DNA of 64,000 nt from Oscarella lobularis (GCF_947507565.1 NC_089189.1:558001-622000); one strand, 5' to 3'; positions 1 through 12,714 are shown, numbered from the stretch's first letter. Numbers and translations: made by a program. Notes: generated by a model from the sequence alone, not told the origin.

Positions 1-912
1 TCGAAGTATCACTGGTGGTGGACGACGTCGAATGTGAGCCTCGAAACGCCGCCGAATCCGTATCTTTGGTTCTACAAGACCGGCGTGACGTGTTCGTATA
101 GTCAAAATTCGTCGATTGTTTACTGGAAAGGGAATGTGGCTACGAAGGACGACTGCCAAGCGCATTGCGCCAACACGAGCTACGCCAATTGCACCAAGTT
201 CGTTTTTTCCGGCGGCGATTATTCGACGACGTCGACGGCTTCGTGTCCTTGTTTCGAGTGCGACGGAACGCCGTGCTATCAGCCGGACTGTCAGTACTGC
301 GAAACGCGCGCCCATAAAGCGTGTCCGACGAAGACGACCTATCCCGGCTGCTACACGACGGCGAAGGCCGCCTGCACGTGCAATTCTCAAAACACGACGA
401 CGTTTTACAACTGTCTTCTGTACAAGCAAATGCCGGCGAAAGGTTTCGACAGGGAAAAGGGGCCGTCGTGCGCGGTGGCCGACTACGATTGCACGCTCGT
501 CGCAAAGCGTCCCGATTCGCCTACGGATCCCTCAATGTCATGTCGAGGACGCTGCGGGAACGATTCCACGGGGGGCAGCTGCTTTTGTGACGTCTCTTGC
601 GCTCGTCACTTCGACTGTTGTCTCGATTACACCGACGAGTGTTTGCCGGTCGAGCGGAAAATCCCGTCGTGTCTAAAACGTTGCCAGAGCGCCGTCGCTC
701 ATCCGATTCCCGGCGGCGGCTACTGCTTCTGCGATTCGGGCTGCGCGAACGATTTTACCGACAATAATAGCTACGGCGGTTGCTGCGCCGACTACACGTG
801 GAAATGTGCGAGCGGAATGCAGGACGAAATGTGTCTCGACGCGCGAACCCAGACGCAGGCGATCAGCGTTTTCGTCGCACATCACGTCGTGGAAGATTTA
901 GAACGATCGTGA
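1..912 (+). CDS. GH76/somatomedin-B secreted protein, 3' part only
   Basis: The reading frame is open from base 1 and ends at TGA 910-912, so only the C-terminal exon part of a fourth family copy is present; the catalytic domain lies left of the window. Visible parts in order are the segment starting SKYHWWWTTSNVS, a PAN/apple-like stretch with several cysteines, the cysteine-rich module built on CPCFECDGTPC and ending near CTCN, and two somatomedin-B-like domains, each with eight cysteines (SCRGRC..CFCDVSC..DCC..C and SCLKRC..YCFCDSGC..GGCC..C). The next three genes have the same architecture. This copy is somewhat more diverged: its cysteine module has an extra residue pattern (CYQPDCQYC) where the others have CDHCVYC. 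The function of the C-terminal modules is unknown; SMB domains are usually disulfide-rich protein-binding domains in extracellular proteins. Confidence 0.85.
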   Translation, partial: SKYHWWWTTSNVSLETPPNPYLWFYKTGVTCSYSQNSSIVYWKGNVATKDDCQAHCANTSYANCTKFVFSGGDYSTTSTASCPCFECDGTPCYQPDCQYCETRAHKACPTKTTYPGCYTTAKAACTCNSQNTTTFYNCLLYKQMPAKGFDREKGPSCAVADYDCTLVAKRPDSPTDPSMSCRGRCGNDSTGGSCFCDVSCARHFDCCLDYTDECLPVERKIPSCLKRCQSAVAHPIPGGGYCFCDSGCANDFTDNNSYGGCCADYTWKCASGMQDEMCLDARTQTQAISVFVAHHVVEDLERS

Positions 913-1038
913 CGACACAAACGCCATTTATCCCTCCCTACATGAAGATATAGGTGCCTATATAGACTTGAACTCCTTCGATCAATCGATGAGAGTGGGA
1001 GTTTCTTTAGAAGATCTCGTGAGAAATTAGGAGTCGCG

Positions 1039-3509
1039 ATGTCGTTGAGACGGCTTTCTCTTTCGATTCTCGTCGCCTGTGCCGTCACCTTCGCGTCGTC
1101 GTCGCTACCGCCGCCTATTTCTCGCGCCAAGGACGCCGTCAACGGTCTACTTCAATATTTCTTCCGAGTTGAAAACGGCTCAGGAAAGTTTGTGCCGAAA
1201 GCGAAGGGATGCCCGTGTTACAGCTGCGACGGATCCGTCTGTCGTCCACCGGAATGCACGTGGTGCTCGGCCCAAGCCGACGATACGTGTCCGACAAAAA
1301 CAACGCCTGGTTGCTATACGCCAAAGTCTGCGGCGTGCACGTGCGATCGTCTACCTGGTCCCGTTCCGCCGAATTCGTCGTCTCCGGCGGCATTCTTCTT
1401 CGCCTGTGGTCAGATTGGCGGACTGGGACCGCGAGGTCGTAGCGGTTCTTATAGTTCCTGTGTGTGCGAGCTGGACTGGCCGTTTTGCTGTACGAATTGC
1501 TACAGATGGTGGTCGGCTGTTGCTTTGGAAGCGGCTGTCAATTATGTGATAGAGTCCAAGATGCCGGTGAATGATTCGTTCGCCGCTCACATCATGTACG
1601 TCGCGGAATCGACGTGGATTCATTCGCCCTACAATTCCGATTGGGTAAGAATGTGCCCTCCGTTTTTTGCGAGTCCAATAGTTGATCTTTTCTTTCTCGT
1701 TAGGATGTGTTGAAGACCCCCGTTTATATGGACGATTTCGCCTGGTATTCCATTGCTTATTTGCGCGTCTATGATCTGACCAACGATACCGTGTGGCGAG
1801 ACCGAGCAGCGGCGCTTCACGATTGGATATGGAAGTACGGTTACGATCATCGCCGTCAAAACGAGTCCACCAACGAATGCGGTGGCCTCTGGTGGAGCAC
1901 GGACAACACGAAGCATTTCAAGGACAGTATAACTATAGTAGAAGTTCTTCACTCTGCGGCGAAGCTGGCGAATCCTGCTGTCAACCCCATCGATCATTCG
2001 CGTTTTCTCAACGCGGCTGTAGAAATTTGGAACTGGATATTCGCTTTTGATAACGGTCGCGGTCTCTTCGCTTCAAATGGGATCATGAGCACGGGCGCTT
2101 CACCCGAGTGGTGCTGCAGTCCAACGTCCGCTGCAAACGTTTCTCTTGGACACACGTGCGTCAATAGCAGAGTCCCAGGAATGTCTTACAATCACGGCCT
2201 GCTCATGAGCAGTGCCGCAATTCTCTACAACATAACGGGAAAGAGCGATTATCTCACGCGCGGTCTCGCCCTACTCGACGCCGCCTACGAAAATTTAACA
2301 AACAGCGACGGAGCGGTTCGTGATCTTCAACGCGGTTCGCGTTCGTTGGTCACGTCTCCGAGCGAATGCGGCGCTTATTCGGGCGATCCTGGAAGCGACT
2401 TTTTCAGTTTCAAAGGCATCTTTATCACTCACTTGAACTATTTTGCTCAAACGCTTCGCGAGTCGGCGGCGCTGAAGAGCGATGCGTTGGCCAAAGTGCG
2501 ATCGATAGTGACGAACAGTAGCAACAACGTGTGGACGAAGTCGCGCGCTGGGCCTCCGTTCAACGGGACGACTGACGCTTGCGGCTCAGCGCCGAAAAAC
2601 GCGTCGTACTCGAAATATCACTGGTGGTGGACGACGTCGAACGTGAGCATCGAAACGCCGCCGAATCCCTACTTTTGGTTCGACAAAAAGGGTCTCAGTT
2701 GCACATACGATCTCAATTCGTCGTTCATCTTTTGGAACGGTACGGCGAGCTCGAAGGACGAATGCCAATCGCGGTGCGCCAATGAGACCTATTCGAACTG
2801 CACGAAATTCATGTTTAAAACGAACGAAGAGGTCGGCGCTGAGGGATCGTGTCCGTGTTTCGCCTGCGACGGCACGCCGTGCGATCACTGCGTGTACTGT
2901 CTTCCCAAAGGAAAGAAAGCGTGTCCAACGAAAAAGTCTCAAGGATGCTACACGACGGCAAAAGTCGGCTGCAACTGTGACACGCCGCCGCAAATTCCTA
3001 ACTGTGTTCTCTACAAGCAAATTCCATGGAGCGGCTTTGATCGAAAGAAAGGAGCGTCATGTGCCGTTCCGAGTTATCAATACACCGTCGTCGCAAAACG
3101 GCCTCTTTCGCCTACAAACGCGTCGACGTCGTGTAAAGGTCGTTGCGATAATAATACTTCAACGGCTAAGAACGGCAGTTGCTTTTGCGACGCCGCGTGC
3201 GCTCGGCATATGGACTGCTGCCTCGATTACGTCGACGAGTGCGTTTCGGCAGATCAGCAGACGGCAACGTGCCTCGGCAAGTGTACGGCGAAACCGCGTC
3301 CAATCCGCGGTGGGGGCTATTGCTTCTGCGATTCCGGCTGCACCAATACGTTCACCGACAACAATAGCTACGGGGGCTGTTGCGCCGACTATCTATGGAG
3401 ATGCGAAGGCGGTCCGCGCGATCAGACGTGCTTCGACGCGCGCACGCAAACGCAAGCAGTCAGCGTTTTTGTCGCACATCACGCGGTAGATAGTTTAGAT
3501 CGATCATGA
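1039..3509 (+). CDS. Secreted glycoside hydrolase family 76-like protein with SMB domains, copy 2
   Basis: Two exons, 1039-1644 and 1704-3509, with a 59-bp GT-AG intron in phase 0; 803 aa. An N-terminal signal peptide (MSLRRLSLSILVACAVTFA) is followed by a cysteine-rich module (CPCYSCDGSVC...), then a domain with GH76 hallmarks: the acidic pair in YMDDFAWYS (residues 212-213), ECGGLWW, SYNHGLLMSSAAILY and FFSFKGIFITHL. GH76 enzymes are endo-alpha-1,6-mannanases or related transglycosidases of bacteria and fungi, where an adjacent Asp pair is catalytic; activity here is inferred from retention of that pair. The C-terminal half has a PAN/apple-like segment, a second copy of the cysteine module and two SMB domains with all eight cysteines. 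It is one of a same-strand tandem array. The chosen ATG is the first in frame and gives a clean signal peptide; a TATA-like element (CTATATAG) lies near 958-965. Confidence 0.88.
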
Positions 3510-3592
3510 TTTCACTCCGAGTAGTAGGAGCCACCAAGTTCACGTGAGATCTCGTGGGCGATCCGCAGTGAGACTCTGTGAGGAGAATCAAA

Positions 3593-6060
3593 ATGGTTCT
3601 GAGACGTTCTGTCATTTGTTTCTTCGTAGCTTGTGCCGTCACACTCGCCGCACCGCCGTCGCCATCGACTCCTATTGCTCGAGCTAAGGATGCTCTCGAC
3701 GGTCTACTCCACTATTTTTTCCAAGTTGAAAAGCGCTCGAGCGTCGTGCCAAAAGAGACGGGATGCCCATGTTACGGCTGCGACGGATTCGTCTGCTACC
3801 CACCGGAATGCACGTGGTGCTCAGCGCATGCCGACGATACATGTCCGAAAAAGACGTCTCTCGGCTGCTATACGTCGAAGTCTTCAGCGTGCATTTGCAA
3901 TCGCCCGCCCGGTCCCGTTCCTCCCAATGCGTCGTCTCCTGCAGCGTTCTTTTTTGCCTGTGGTCAGATTGGTGCTATGGAACCGCGAGGTCCTGGTGGT
4001 TCTCCCAGCTCGTGCACCTGCCAACTCGATTGGCCGTTCTCCTGTACGAATTGCTACCGATGGTGGTCAGCCGTCGCTTTGGAAGCGGCTGTTAATTATG
4101 TGATAGAGTCGAAGATGCCGCTGAATGATTCATTTGCCGCTCACATCTTGTACGTGGCAGAATCAACCTGGATTCACTCGCCTTACAATGCTGCTTGGGT
4201 AAGAAATACGTACAGATGGGCCGCCTTGTCTCTATAAATTGATGTGTCCTTCAGGATGCGACTCACGTCGCTGTCTATGTGGACGATTTTGCTTGGTATT
4301 CTCTTGTCTATTTACGCGTCTACGATCTGACAAAGAACGCCGTGTGGCGAGACCGAGCGGCAGCGCTTCACGATTGGGTATGGAAATACGGCTACGATCA
4401 TCGTAGACAAAACCAGTCTACCGACGAATGCGGTGGCTTCTGGTGGAGCTTAGACAATACTAAACACTTCAAAGACAGCATAACCATTGTAGAAGTTCTT
4501 CACGCTGCTGCTAAACTGGCGAATCCAACAGTTAACCCTGTTAACCATTCTCGTTTTCTCGACTCGGCTGTATCGATTTGGAACTGGATATTCGCTTTTG
4601 ATAACGGTCGCGGTCTTTTAGCTTCAAATGGGATCATGAGCACGAGCGCTTTACCCGAGTGGTGTTGCAGTCCGAATTCAGCTGCAGCAAACGTTTCTCT
4701 TGGACGCAAGTGCGCCAACAGCAGAGTTCCAGGAATGTCTTATAATCACGGTCTTTTAATGAGCAGTGCAGCGATTCTATACAACGTGACAGGAAAGAGC
4801 GAATATCTCACACGAGGCCTCTCCCTACTCGACGCCGCTTACGAAAATCTCACTAATAGCGACGGCGCCGTTCAGGATCTTCAACGCGGTTCGCGTTCGT
4901 TGGTCACGTCTCCGAGCGAATGCGGCGCTTATTTGGGCGATCCCGGAAGCGATTTCTTCAGTTTCAAAGGCATTTTTATTACTCACTTGAACTATTTTGC
5001 TCGAACGCTTCACGAGTCGGCGGCGCTAAAGAGCGACGCGTTGGCCAAAGTGCGATCGATGGTGACGAACAGTAGCAACAACGCGTGGTCAAAGTCGCGC
5101 GAGGGGCCTCCGTTTAACGGGACGAAGGACGCATGCAGCTCGACGCCAACGAACGCTTCGTATTCAAAATATCACTGGTGGTGGACGACGTCGAACGTGA
5201 GCATCGAAACGCCGCCGAATCCCTACTTGTGGTTCGACAAAGCGGGTCTCAGTTGCACGTACGATCTCAATTCGTCGTTTATCTTTTGGAACGGTGCGGT
5301 CAGTTCGAAGGACGAATGTCAATCGCGGTGCGCCAATGAGACTTATTCAAACTGCACGAAATTTATGTTTAAAACGAACGACGACGTCGATGTCGCCGGA
5401 TCTTGTCCGTGTTTCGCCTGCGACGGCACGCCGTGCGATCACTGCGTGTATTGCGATCCCGAAGGAAAGAAAGCTTGTCCTACAAAACACTCTCACGGAT
5501 GTTACACGACGTCAAAAGTCGGCTGCAATTGCGACACCCCGCCGCCGATTCCCAACTGTGTTCTGTACAAGCAAATTCCTTTGGGTTTTGATCGAAAGAA
5601 AGGAGCGTCATGTGCCGTTCCGAGTTATCAATACACCGTCGTCGCAAAGCGACCTGATTCGCTGTTGGACGCCTCGACGTCGTGCAGGGGCCGCTGCAGT
5701 AACAACACTTCAGCGGCAACGAACGGAACTTGCTTTTGCGACGCCGCGTGCTCCCGTCACTTTGACTGCTGTCTGGATTACGTCGAAGAGTGCGTTTCGG
5801 CGGATCAGCAGACGCCGACGTGCCTCGGCAAGTGTACGGCGGAACCGCGTCCAATCCGCGGCGGCGGCTATTGCTTCTGTGATTCCGGCTGTACCAACCT
5901 TTTCACCGACAACAATAGCTACGGGGGCTGTTGCGCCGACTATCTATGGAGATGCGAAGGCGGTCCGCGCGATCAGACGTGCTTCGACGCGCGCACGCAA
6001 ACGCAAGCGGTTAGCGTTTTTGTCGCACATCACGCGGTAGATAGTTTAGATCAATCATGA
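3593..6060 (+). CDS. Secreted glycoside hydrolase family 76-like protein with SMB domains, copy 3
   Basis: Exons 3593-4198 and 4255-6060 (56-bp intron, phase 0) give 803 aa, exactly the length of copy 2 and with the intron at the same codon. The first ATG (3593) starts a signal peptide, MVLRRSVICFFVACAVTLAA. The GH76 pair is in YVDDFAWYS (212-213); ECGGFWW, SYNHGLLMSSAAILY and FFSFKGIFITHL are all kept. The PAN/apple-like segment, the repeated CPC-x2-CDG cysteine module and the two SMB domains follow. Only 83 bp separate this ATG from the stop of copy 2, and that spacer resembles the spacer before copy 4, so gene and intergenic DNA were duplicated together. An intact frame with matched length argues for a functional paralogue. 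Substrate is unknown; alpha-mannan of microbes or fungi is the family-based guess. Confidence 0.9.
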
Positions 6061-6134
6061 TTTCACTCCGAGTAGGAGTCACCAAGTTCACGTGGGATCT
6101 CGTGGGGGATCCACAACGAGACTTTGCGAGGAGA

Positions 6135-8610
6135 ATGGATCTAATACGTTATGTCATTTGTCTCCTTGTCGCCTGTGCCGTCACGCTCGCCGCACCACCG
6201 CCGCCATCGACTCCTATTGCTCGAGCTAAGGACGCTCTCAACGGTCTCCTCCACTATTTTTCTCGTGTCGAAAGCAGCGCGAGCATCGTGCCCCAAGCGT
6301 CAGGATGTCCGTGTTACAGCTGCGACGGAACGTTGTGCGACGTACCGCAGTGCATATATTGCTCAGCGAAAGTCGACGATCCGTGTCCGACGAAGTCGAC
6401 TCCCGGCTGCTATACGTCCAAATCGGCGGCGTGCACCTGCAATCGTCCGCCCGGTCCCGTTCCGCCGAACGCTTCGTCGCCGGCCGCTTTCTTTTTCGCC
6501 TGTGGCCAGATCGGAGGATTAGGGTCTGGCGGCGCGTATAGCTCTTGTACGTGTGAGATTGACTGGCCGTTCGCCTGTACGAACTGCTACAGATGGTGGT
6601 CGGCAATTGCCTTGGAATCGGCCGTCAATTTTGTGATAGAATCGAAGATGCCGCTGAATGATTCTCTCGCCGCTCGAATCGTTTTCATTGCAGAATCGAC
6701 GTGGATTCATTCGCCTTACAATTCTGCATGGGTACGAAATAAGGGGGGTCCCCCTCCCAATGCTCTCAATTTTTTTTTAGAATGCGACTCAAACCGATAT
6801 CTACGTCGACGACTTCGTCTGGTACGCCATCGCCTATCTGCGCGTTTACGATTTGACTAAGAACGTGGCGTGGCGAGATCGAGCGGCGGAAATTCACGAC
6901 TGGGCGTGGAAGTACGGCTACGATCATCGCAAGCAGAATTCATCCGACGACGAATGCGGTGGCTTCTGGTGGAGCACCTACGCTATCAAGCGTTTCAAAG
7001 ACAGCATCACTATAGTCGAAGTTCTCTACACCGCAGCGAAACTGGCAATTTCGTCGACTTCTCCCGTCAATCGCACTCGTTTCCTCGATTCGGCGCAGAA
7101 GATTTGGAATTGGATTTTTGCTTTCGATAACGGTCGCGGTCTCTTGGCTTCAAACGGAATCATGAGCACAGGCGCTTTACCCGCGTCGTGCTGCAGTTCG
7201 AAGTCAGCTGCAGCTGCAGCAAACGTTTCTAGTGGACACAAGTGCGTCAACAGCGGAGTCCCAGGAATGTCTTACAATCACGGACTCCTTATGAGCAGTG
7301 CCGCAATTCTTTACAACATAACGGGAAAGAGCGATTATCTCACGCGCGGTCTCGCCCTACTCGACGCCGCCTACGAAAATTTAACAAATAGCGACGGAGC
7401 GGTTCGTGATCTTCAACGCGGTTCGCGTTCGTTGGTCACGTCTCCGAGCGAATGCGCCGCTTATTCGGGCGATCCTGGAAGCGACTTCTTCAGCTTCAAA
7501 GGCATTTTTGTTACTCACCTAAACTACTTCGCTAAAACGCTTCACGATTTGGCGGCGCTGAAGAGCGACGCGTTGGCCAAAGTGCGATCGATAGCGGCGA
7601 ACAGTAGCAACAACGTGTGGACGAAGTCGCGCGTCGCGCCGCCCTTTAAGGGAACGAAAGACGCTTGTGGCTTTGCAGAGAAAAACGCGTCGTACTCGAA
7701 ATATCACTGGTGGTGGACGACGTCGAACGTGAGCATCGAAACGCCGCCGAATCCTTACTTGTGGTTCGACAAAGCGGGTCTCAGTTGCACGTACGATCTC
7801 AATTCGTCGTTCATCTTCTGGAACGGCACGGCGAGCTCGGAGGACGAATGCAAGTCGCGTTGCGCCAATGAGACCTATTCGAACTGCACGAAATTTATGT
7901 TTAAAACGAACGACGACGACGTGGGCGTAGAGGGATCGTGTCCATGTTTCGCCTGCGACGGCACGCCGTGCGATCACTGCGTGTACTGTCTTCCCGAAGG
8001 AAAGAAAGCGTGTCCAACGAAACAGTCTCAAGGATGCTACACGACGTCGAAAGTCGCCTGCGATTGCGACACGCCGCCGCCTCTGCCGAAAATTCCCAAG
8101 TGCGTTCTCTACAAACAAATTCCATGGAGCGGTTTTGATCGTAAGAACGGTTCGTCGTGCGCCGTGCCGAATTATCAGTTCACCGTCGTCGCCAAGCGAC
8201 CTCCTCCGCCGACAAATACGTCGACGTCGTGCAGAGGCCGTTGCGATAATAATTCAACGTCGGCAAGAAACGGCAGCTGCTTTTGCGACGCTGCCTGCGC
8301 TCGGCACATGGACTGCTGTCTCGATTACGTCGACGAGTGCTTTACGGCGGAGCAGCAAGTTCCGTCGTGCGCCGGCAAGTGTACGGCGGAGCCGCGTCCA
8401 ATCCGCGGCGGCGGCTATTGCTTCTGCAATTCCGGCTGCACCAACATGTTCACCGACAACAACAGCTACGGCGGCTGTTGTGCCGACTATATGTGGAGAT
8501 GCGAAAGCGGTCCGCACGATCAAGTGTGCTTCGACGCGCGCACGCAGACACAAGCGGTCAGCGCTTTCGTCGCGCACCATGCAGTGAACAATATTGCGAA
8601 TAGAGAGTGA
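6135..8610 (+). CDS. Secreted glycoside hydrolase family 76-like protein with SMB domains, copy 4
   Basis: Exons 6135-6731 and 6781-8610 (49-bp intron, same position and phase as in copies 2 and 3) encode 808 aa. The start at 6135 begins MDLIRYVICLLVACAVTLAA, aligned with the signal peptide of the paralogues. An in-frame ATG at 6057 overlaps the TGA of copy 3 as ATGA, but it would add a 26-residue leader absent from the other copies, so I rejected it. The GH76 features are present: YVDDFVWYA (Asp 209-210), ECGGFWW, SYNHGLLMSSAAILY and FFSFKGIFVTHL. A few-residue alanine expansion (KSAAAAANVS) and a slightly longer cysteine module account for the extra length. Two complete SMB domains end the protein. 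Only 57 bp separate its stop from the start of the next, unrelated secreted gene. Confidence 0.9.
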
Positions 8611-8667
8611 TTATTCAATTTGCACGGAGCTCGCGCGCTTTGTACACTCTTTCGTCTTCGAACACCA

Positions 8668-11600
8668 ATGACTATACTCGTTCTCGCTGCTCTTCTCTTC
8701 GGCTTTTGCCGCGCTCTCGTCGTCATTCCCAACAGTGTACAAACCGAAGCGGACAATTTATTAGGCAGCACCTATCTCAAAAACATCAATACCGCTATCT
8801 ACGGTATTACGGTCGAAAACGGCGGTGAAACGCTCGTGATTCGTCCCAGCGCTAAAGTTACAGCGAAAGCGTTCTTTTCCGCTGCCATGCCAACGCTAAA
8901 GATATCTGATGCCGCTGTGCAAATGCTTACTGCTGATCCGTTGGACTTTGACGTGAGCAACGTCCATATCAATTTCAATGCAAAGACCGTCAGTGTCGTG
9001 ACGGTCTCGCCGACTCCGAGTATGCAAATAATACCCAAATTTATGACTTTGAGCTCCGTCGGCGCGACAATCGTCGTCTCTCACACGACAACGATTCAAC
9101 TCGAGTCTATCGCTCTCACCGGAATATGGGCAATTGGAACAACGTCGCAAGTCACCGTGAACGTGACGAAGACGAGTGCGAGCCGCTACGCGTTCGTCGG
9201 CTCGCTCACAAGCGGTCAACTGAACGTAGGGTCGTTCTACAGCGCGATCGGTGAAACACCGTCGAAGCATCCTGCTCTACTCGCCATCGGCTTGGGAAAC
9301 TCTGTTTTGGGATCGGCTAGCTTCATCGGCGGCGTTTACGACACGAGTGACAACACTTACGGCTTCGGTTTCTCCGGCGTGCCGTCGACGATCGCTTCGT
9401 GGGCGTCGGCGTCGAAATCGTCGGTGACGATTCTATACAATCGCGACAAGTACGATCGCAGCGCATTTACCGTTTCCGTCACCTTATCGTCAATCTCGCT
9501 CGCTACCGTGGCGACGAAAGCCTTTGGCGGTGCGGTCGTAGACATTTCGCCGATACCTTTTCTCGGCAGTGTGATCGTTTCCAAGGTCGACTTTCTCTAT
9601 TCGTCCGCTCTTGTGACTAATCAGCTTCCCGACGTTGGATCAGTCTTTGCAAGCGGCGTTGGCCTTTATACGACCCTTCGTCTTTCGAGCGGATTGATCG
9701 ATCTCAATATCACTCTCGACGCCGACGGCTGGCTGCTGTTCAATATGAAAAGCTCTCCATTGACATTCAGCAATTTCGTCAGTGCCTTTACGACAAACGT
9801 GAAAGCGGGTTCCATTTCGTTGCCGTCAGTTTTTCCGAGCATTCTCTCCATTGACGTTTTCGCGTTTCGTTACGATAGCAGCAACAAGACTATCGCCGTC
9901 ACTTTGAGCCTCGGCGGCAAACTCGACGTCATTACAAACGTCCTAAGCGTCTCGAATCCGCAACTCGAGATTCGCATCCAACTCCTCAGTCCATACGGCG
10001 TCGTACCCGTCGCAACAGGAACGCTCAAAATTGGCACATCGCCGTTTACGGTTTACATCGTCGAAGACAACGGCAACTACGTCGTCATCGGAAGAGGAGA
10101 CTCGACACTGAAAGTCGGCGATATTACATCGCAATTTTCGACTTCGTTTTTGCCAGACGGATTCAGTAACCTCGCCGCCAAATCGAAACTTATGACAGGG
10201 CTTATTCACTCGCCAGGATTCTCCTTCAAGTTAGGCGGATCTATTAGCAACTACGAAATCGACTTTTTCGGCGTTCCACTCGTATCCAATTGGCTCGGCA
10301 CGTCGTTTAGCGCCGTCGTTTCCAACACGACGTCGGGCGGAAGCCAAATGGCCGTGGGCTACAGCATCGTCAGCGTAAACTTCGGCACCCTGCTAAAAGA
10401 CGTCACTGGCATCGGAATCGGCGCACTGACGATGGTCAACCGAAATATGAAGGCTTCAGTTCTCATATCAAAAGCGTCTATGCCCGGCTTGCTCGTACCG
10501 GGAACGTCGTTTAGTGCAACTCAAGTATCGGCCGGGATCACCGTTTCGGCGTCGTTGTATCTCACGCGCTGCGGCGATCCCATGTGCGTCTTTCTCAGCA
10601 AGGTTATTGGCCCCGGAGCGAAGATCGCGATCTCGAGCTCAATTTCGGTGAATACGATGCAATTGACCGGCGGTTTTACTCTGACAGCAGGAATCGCCAA
10701 CTTCGCGATCGGACACGGTGCCATGCTCAACCAAGTCGCACTCCAGCTTCAAATCGGAGTGCCGACAGCTATTGGACTCATTGCAACGCTCACGCTAAGC
10801 GATCCTCCACTGCAATTCTCCGGCGGAATCAACGTGAATCTCGTCGGCGAATTGGCCATGTCTATGACGATGGCCGGCATGTGGCACAACGCTTTCGGTT
10901 TGAAATTTATTTCGTTTGGCAACGCCAATTTAGGAGCAATCATTGTTCCGGCGGTCGGGACATTAGCGTCTCTAGCCGTTGGAGGAACGATATATATCGG
11001 AACGAATCCCGGAAAAGAGCTTATTTTGAAGTCGTACGCCGCCTTTAACCTCGTCATGCCTTTGGGAAACTACTTTTACGGCAAAGTCAATCACGCAACG
11101 ATGGCCAGTATTCTCGCCGCTTTTGGAGTCGCCGTCTCTAGCACCAGTCTGCCGCCCGTTCTCGCCCAAAGCGGATTTCCCAACGGTCTCGAGTCTTCGT
11201 TTGCTCTCGTGCAAACCGTACCCGTTCCGGGTGTCGTCATCCCGGCCGGCTACAAACTCAACGGCACGATCAACATTCTCGGTTTCACTTTGTCGGCTCT
11301 CTTCTACATCGACCTTCCCGTCGGAGCGATGGGAATGTCGATTGCAATGACTCCGCTCAACTTAGCCGGCGGTCTCATACGTATGTATCGCTCTGCGACA
11401 GAAACGACGCACGGGCCTACTCTAAACGCTTCTTTTGTTCTGTCGCCTCTGAAAATCTCCGTCTTCGCTTCTGGGTACTTAGACCTTCTCTATGGTTTAA
11501 TCAAAGTGGAATCTCAACTCGAGATTACCAACACTCAATTCCTGTTCAAATTGGAGTACGCTCCGTTCTTTGGCTTTGCAGCCGAGTCGTTGACTGTTGC

Positions 11601-12714
11601 GGCATCGTACGGGAGTCTCTCCACGGCGGCGTTTCGCGTCGCCGGATCGCTTTCGATCCAGTGGCCGCATCAGATTGAGGTCCTCGTTATTGCTGCTATA
11701 CAAACGAGCGCTACAAAGGCGACGTCGGCTATTAACAGTGCAAAGGCGAAAGTGACCGCTGCTGAAGGCAAAGTGACGGCCGCTCAGAATAAAGTAAATT
11801 CGGCGAAGTCGGCGTTCACCAATGCGAATGCTGGTCTGACAAACGCACAGAATAAAGTCAATTCGCTGTGCTCTATCCAGAATTGCGGCCAAAGTAAGTG
11901 AAAATAAATGATGTCAGTGACATGTAGCATGCTTTCTTAGCCTGTATTGGATGCTTGCAGAAGCAGCAAAGGACGAAGACTGTGTGGGGAGTAAAAGTAC
12001 CCTACTTCGTTTTGAACTGGAACAGCTGCTGCAGCAAAATCACCAATCCAGTTTGCGTGACAGCCAACACAGCTTGCCAAGGCCTTCGCGCTACCGCCTA
12101 CAGCGCTCTCAACGTCGCCAAAGGAGTCGTTTCGACGGCGTCGCACTCGCTCGCCATAGCTAATGCCGCACTGCAAGCGGCCAAGATTCCGTTTGATCTA
12201 GCGAACGCCGGGTTGACGGCAGCGGAGAAGACGTACGCGCTCGGAGCTCGTGCCGCAGCGGAGATCGTCTCATTGGGAAAAACAGGCATTGTGAACATCG
12301 CGAAAATCAGTTTCGACGTGCAGATTAGCGTCGTGTCGGGCGGACAATTTGGCGGTTCGATTACGGCGGGTTTCTTTGGATCGACGCCCCAGACTTTCTC
12401 GTTCAGCTTGGATTTCAAGAACGTCGGCACGATGATCGCCAATTTGGCGAAAAAAGCCCTGTCGACTCTGCAGAGTGGACGAAAACGAGAAGCGGTGCCG
12501 GCTGAAAGCCTCGGAGTGGAATCTTTCATGCCAGTGTTCGAGGAGTTGGAAAACGTTCACCGTTTCGGTATATTTGAAGTTTCTCTTCATTTTGTTGCGT
12601 AAGCTCTGTTTCTTTGTAGGTCACGGCTTTTGCAATTGTTCGGCAATTCGTCAGAACGTTCCTTACCACTCTCTGTCGCCAAGAAGGCGACCAAAAATAA
12701 TAGGCAGCGGCTGA
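8668..12714 (+). CDS. Large secreted coiled-coil protein of unnamed family, copy A
   Basis: Exons 8668-11893, 11941-12567 and 12620-12714, with introns of 47 and 52 bp; 1,315 aa. I do not recognise the family. The start at 8668 gives the signal peptide MTILVLAALLFGFCRA. The first roughly 1,000 residues are hydrophobic, beta-rich and Ser/Thr/Gly-rich, with one characteristic disulfide-like pair (LTRCGDPMC). Then come an Ala/Lys/Asn heptad-like coiled coil (AKAKVTAAEGKVTAAQNKV), a CSIQNC motif, a cysteine pair region (CIGCLQ...NWNSCC), a second Ala-rich helical stretch, a furin-like RKR site (about 12480-12488) and a short tail with GFCNCSAIR. No transmembrane anchor is evident beyond the signal peptide. 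Exon 1 ends in a one-base split codon and both junctions are phase-consistent in the two other family members, which supports the model. Possible roles (lipid-binding or matrix protein) are guesses. Confidence 0.82.

Noticed and set aside
140-505. Long antisense ORFs across the GH76 and large secreted genes
   Set aside because: They are shadows of codon bias on the opposite strand, rich in Arg, Ser and Thr, without domains.
6057-6134. ATG overlapping the upstream TGA (ATGA) as the start of GH76 copy 4
   Set aside because: The 26-residue leader is not conserved in other copies and would precede the signal peptide. In copy 3 the matching frame is closed by a stop.
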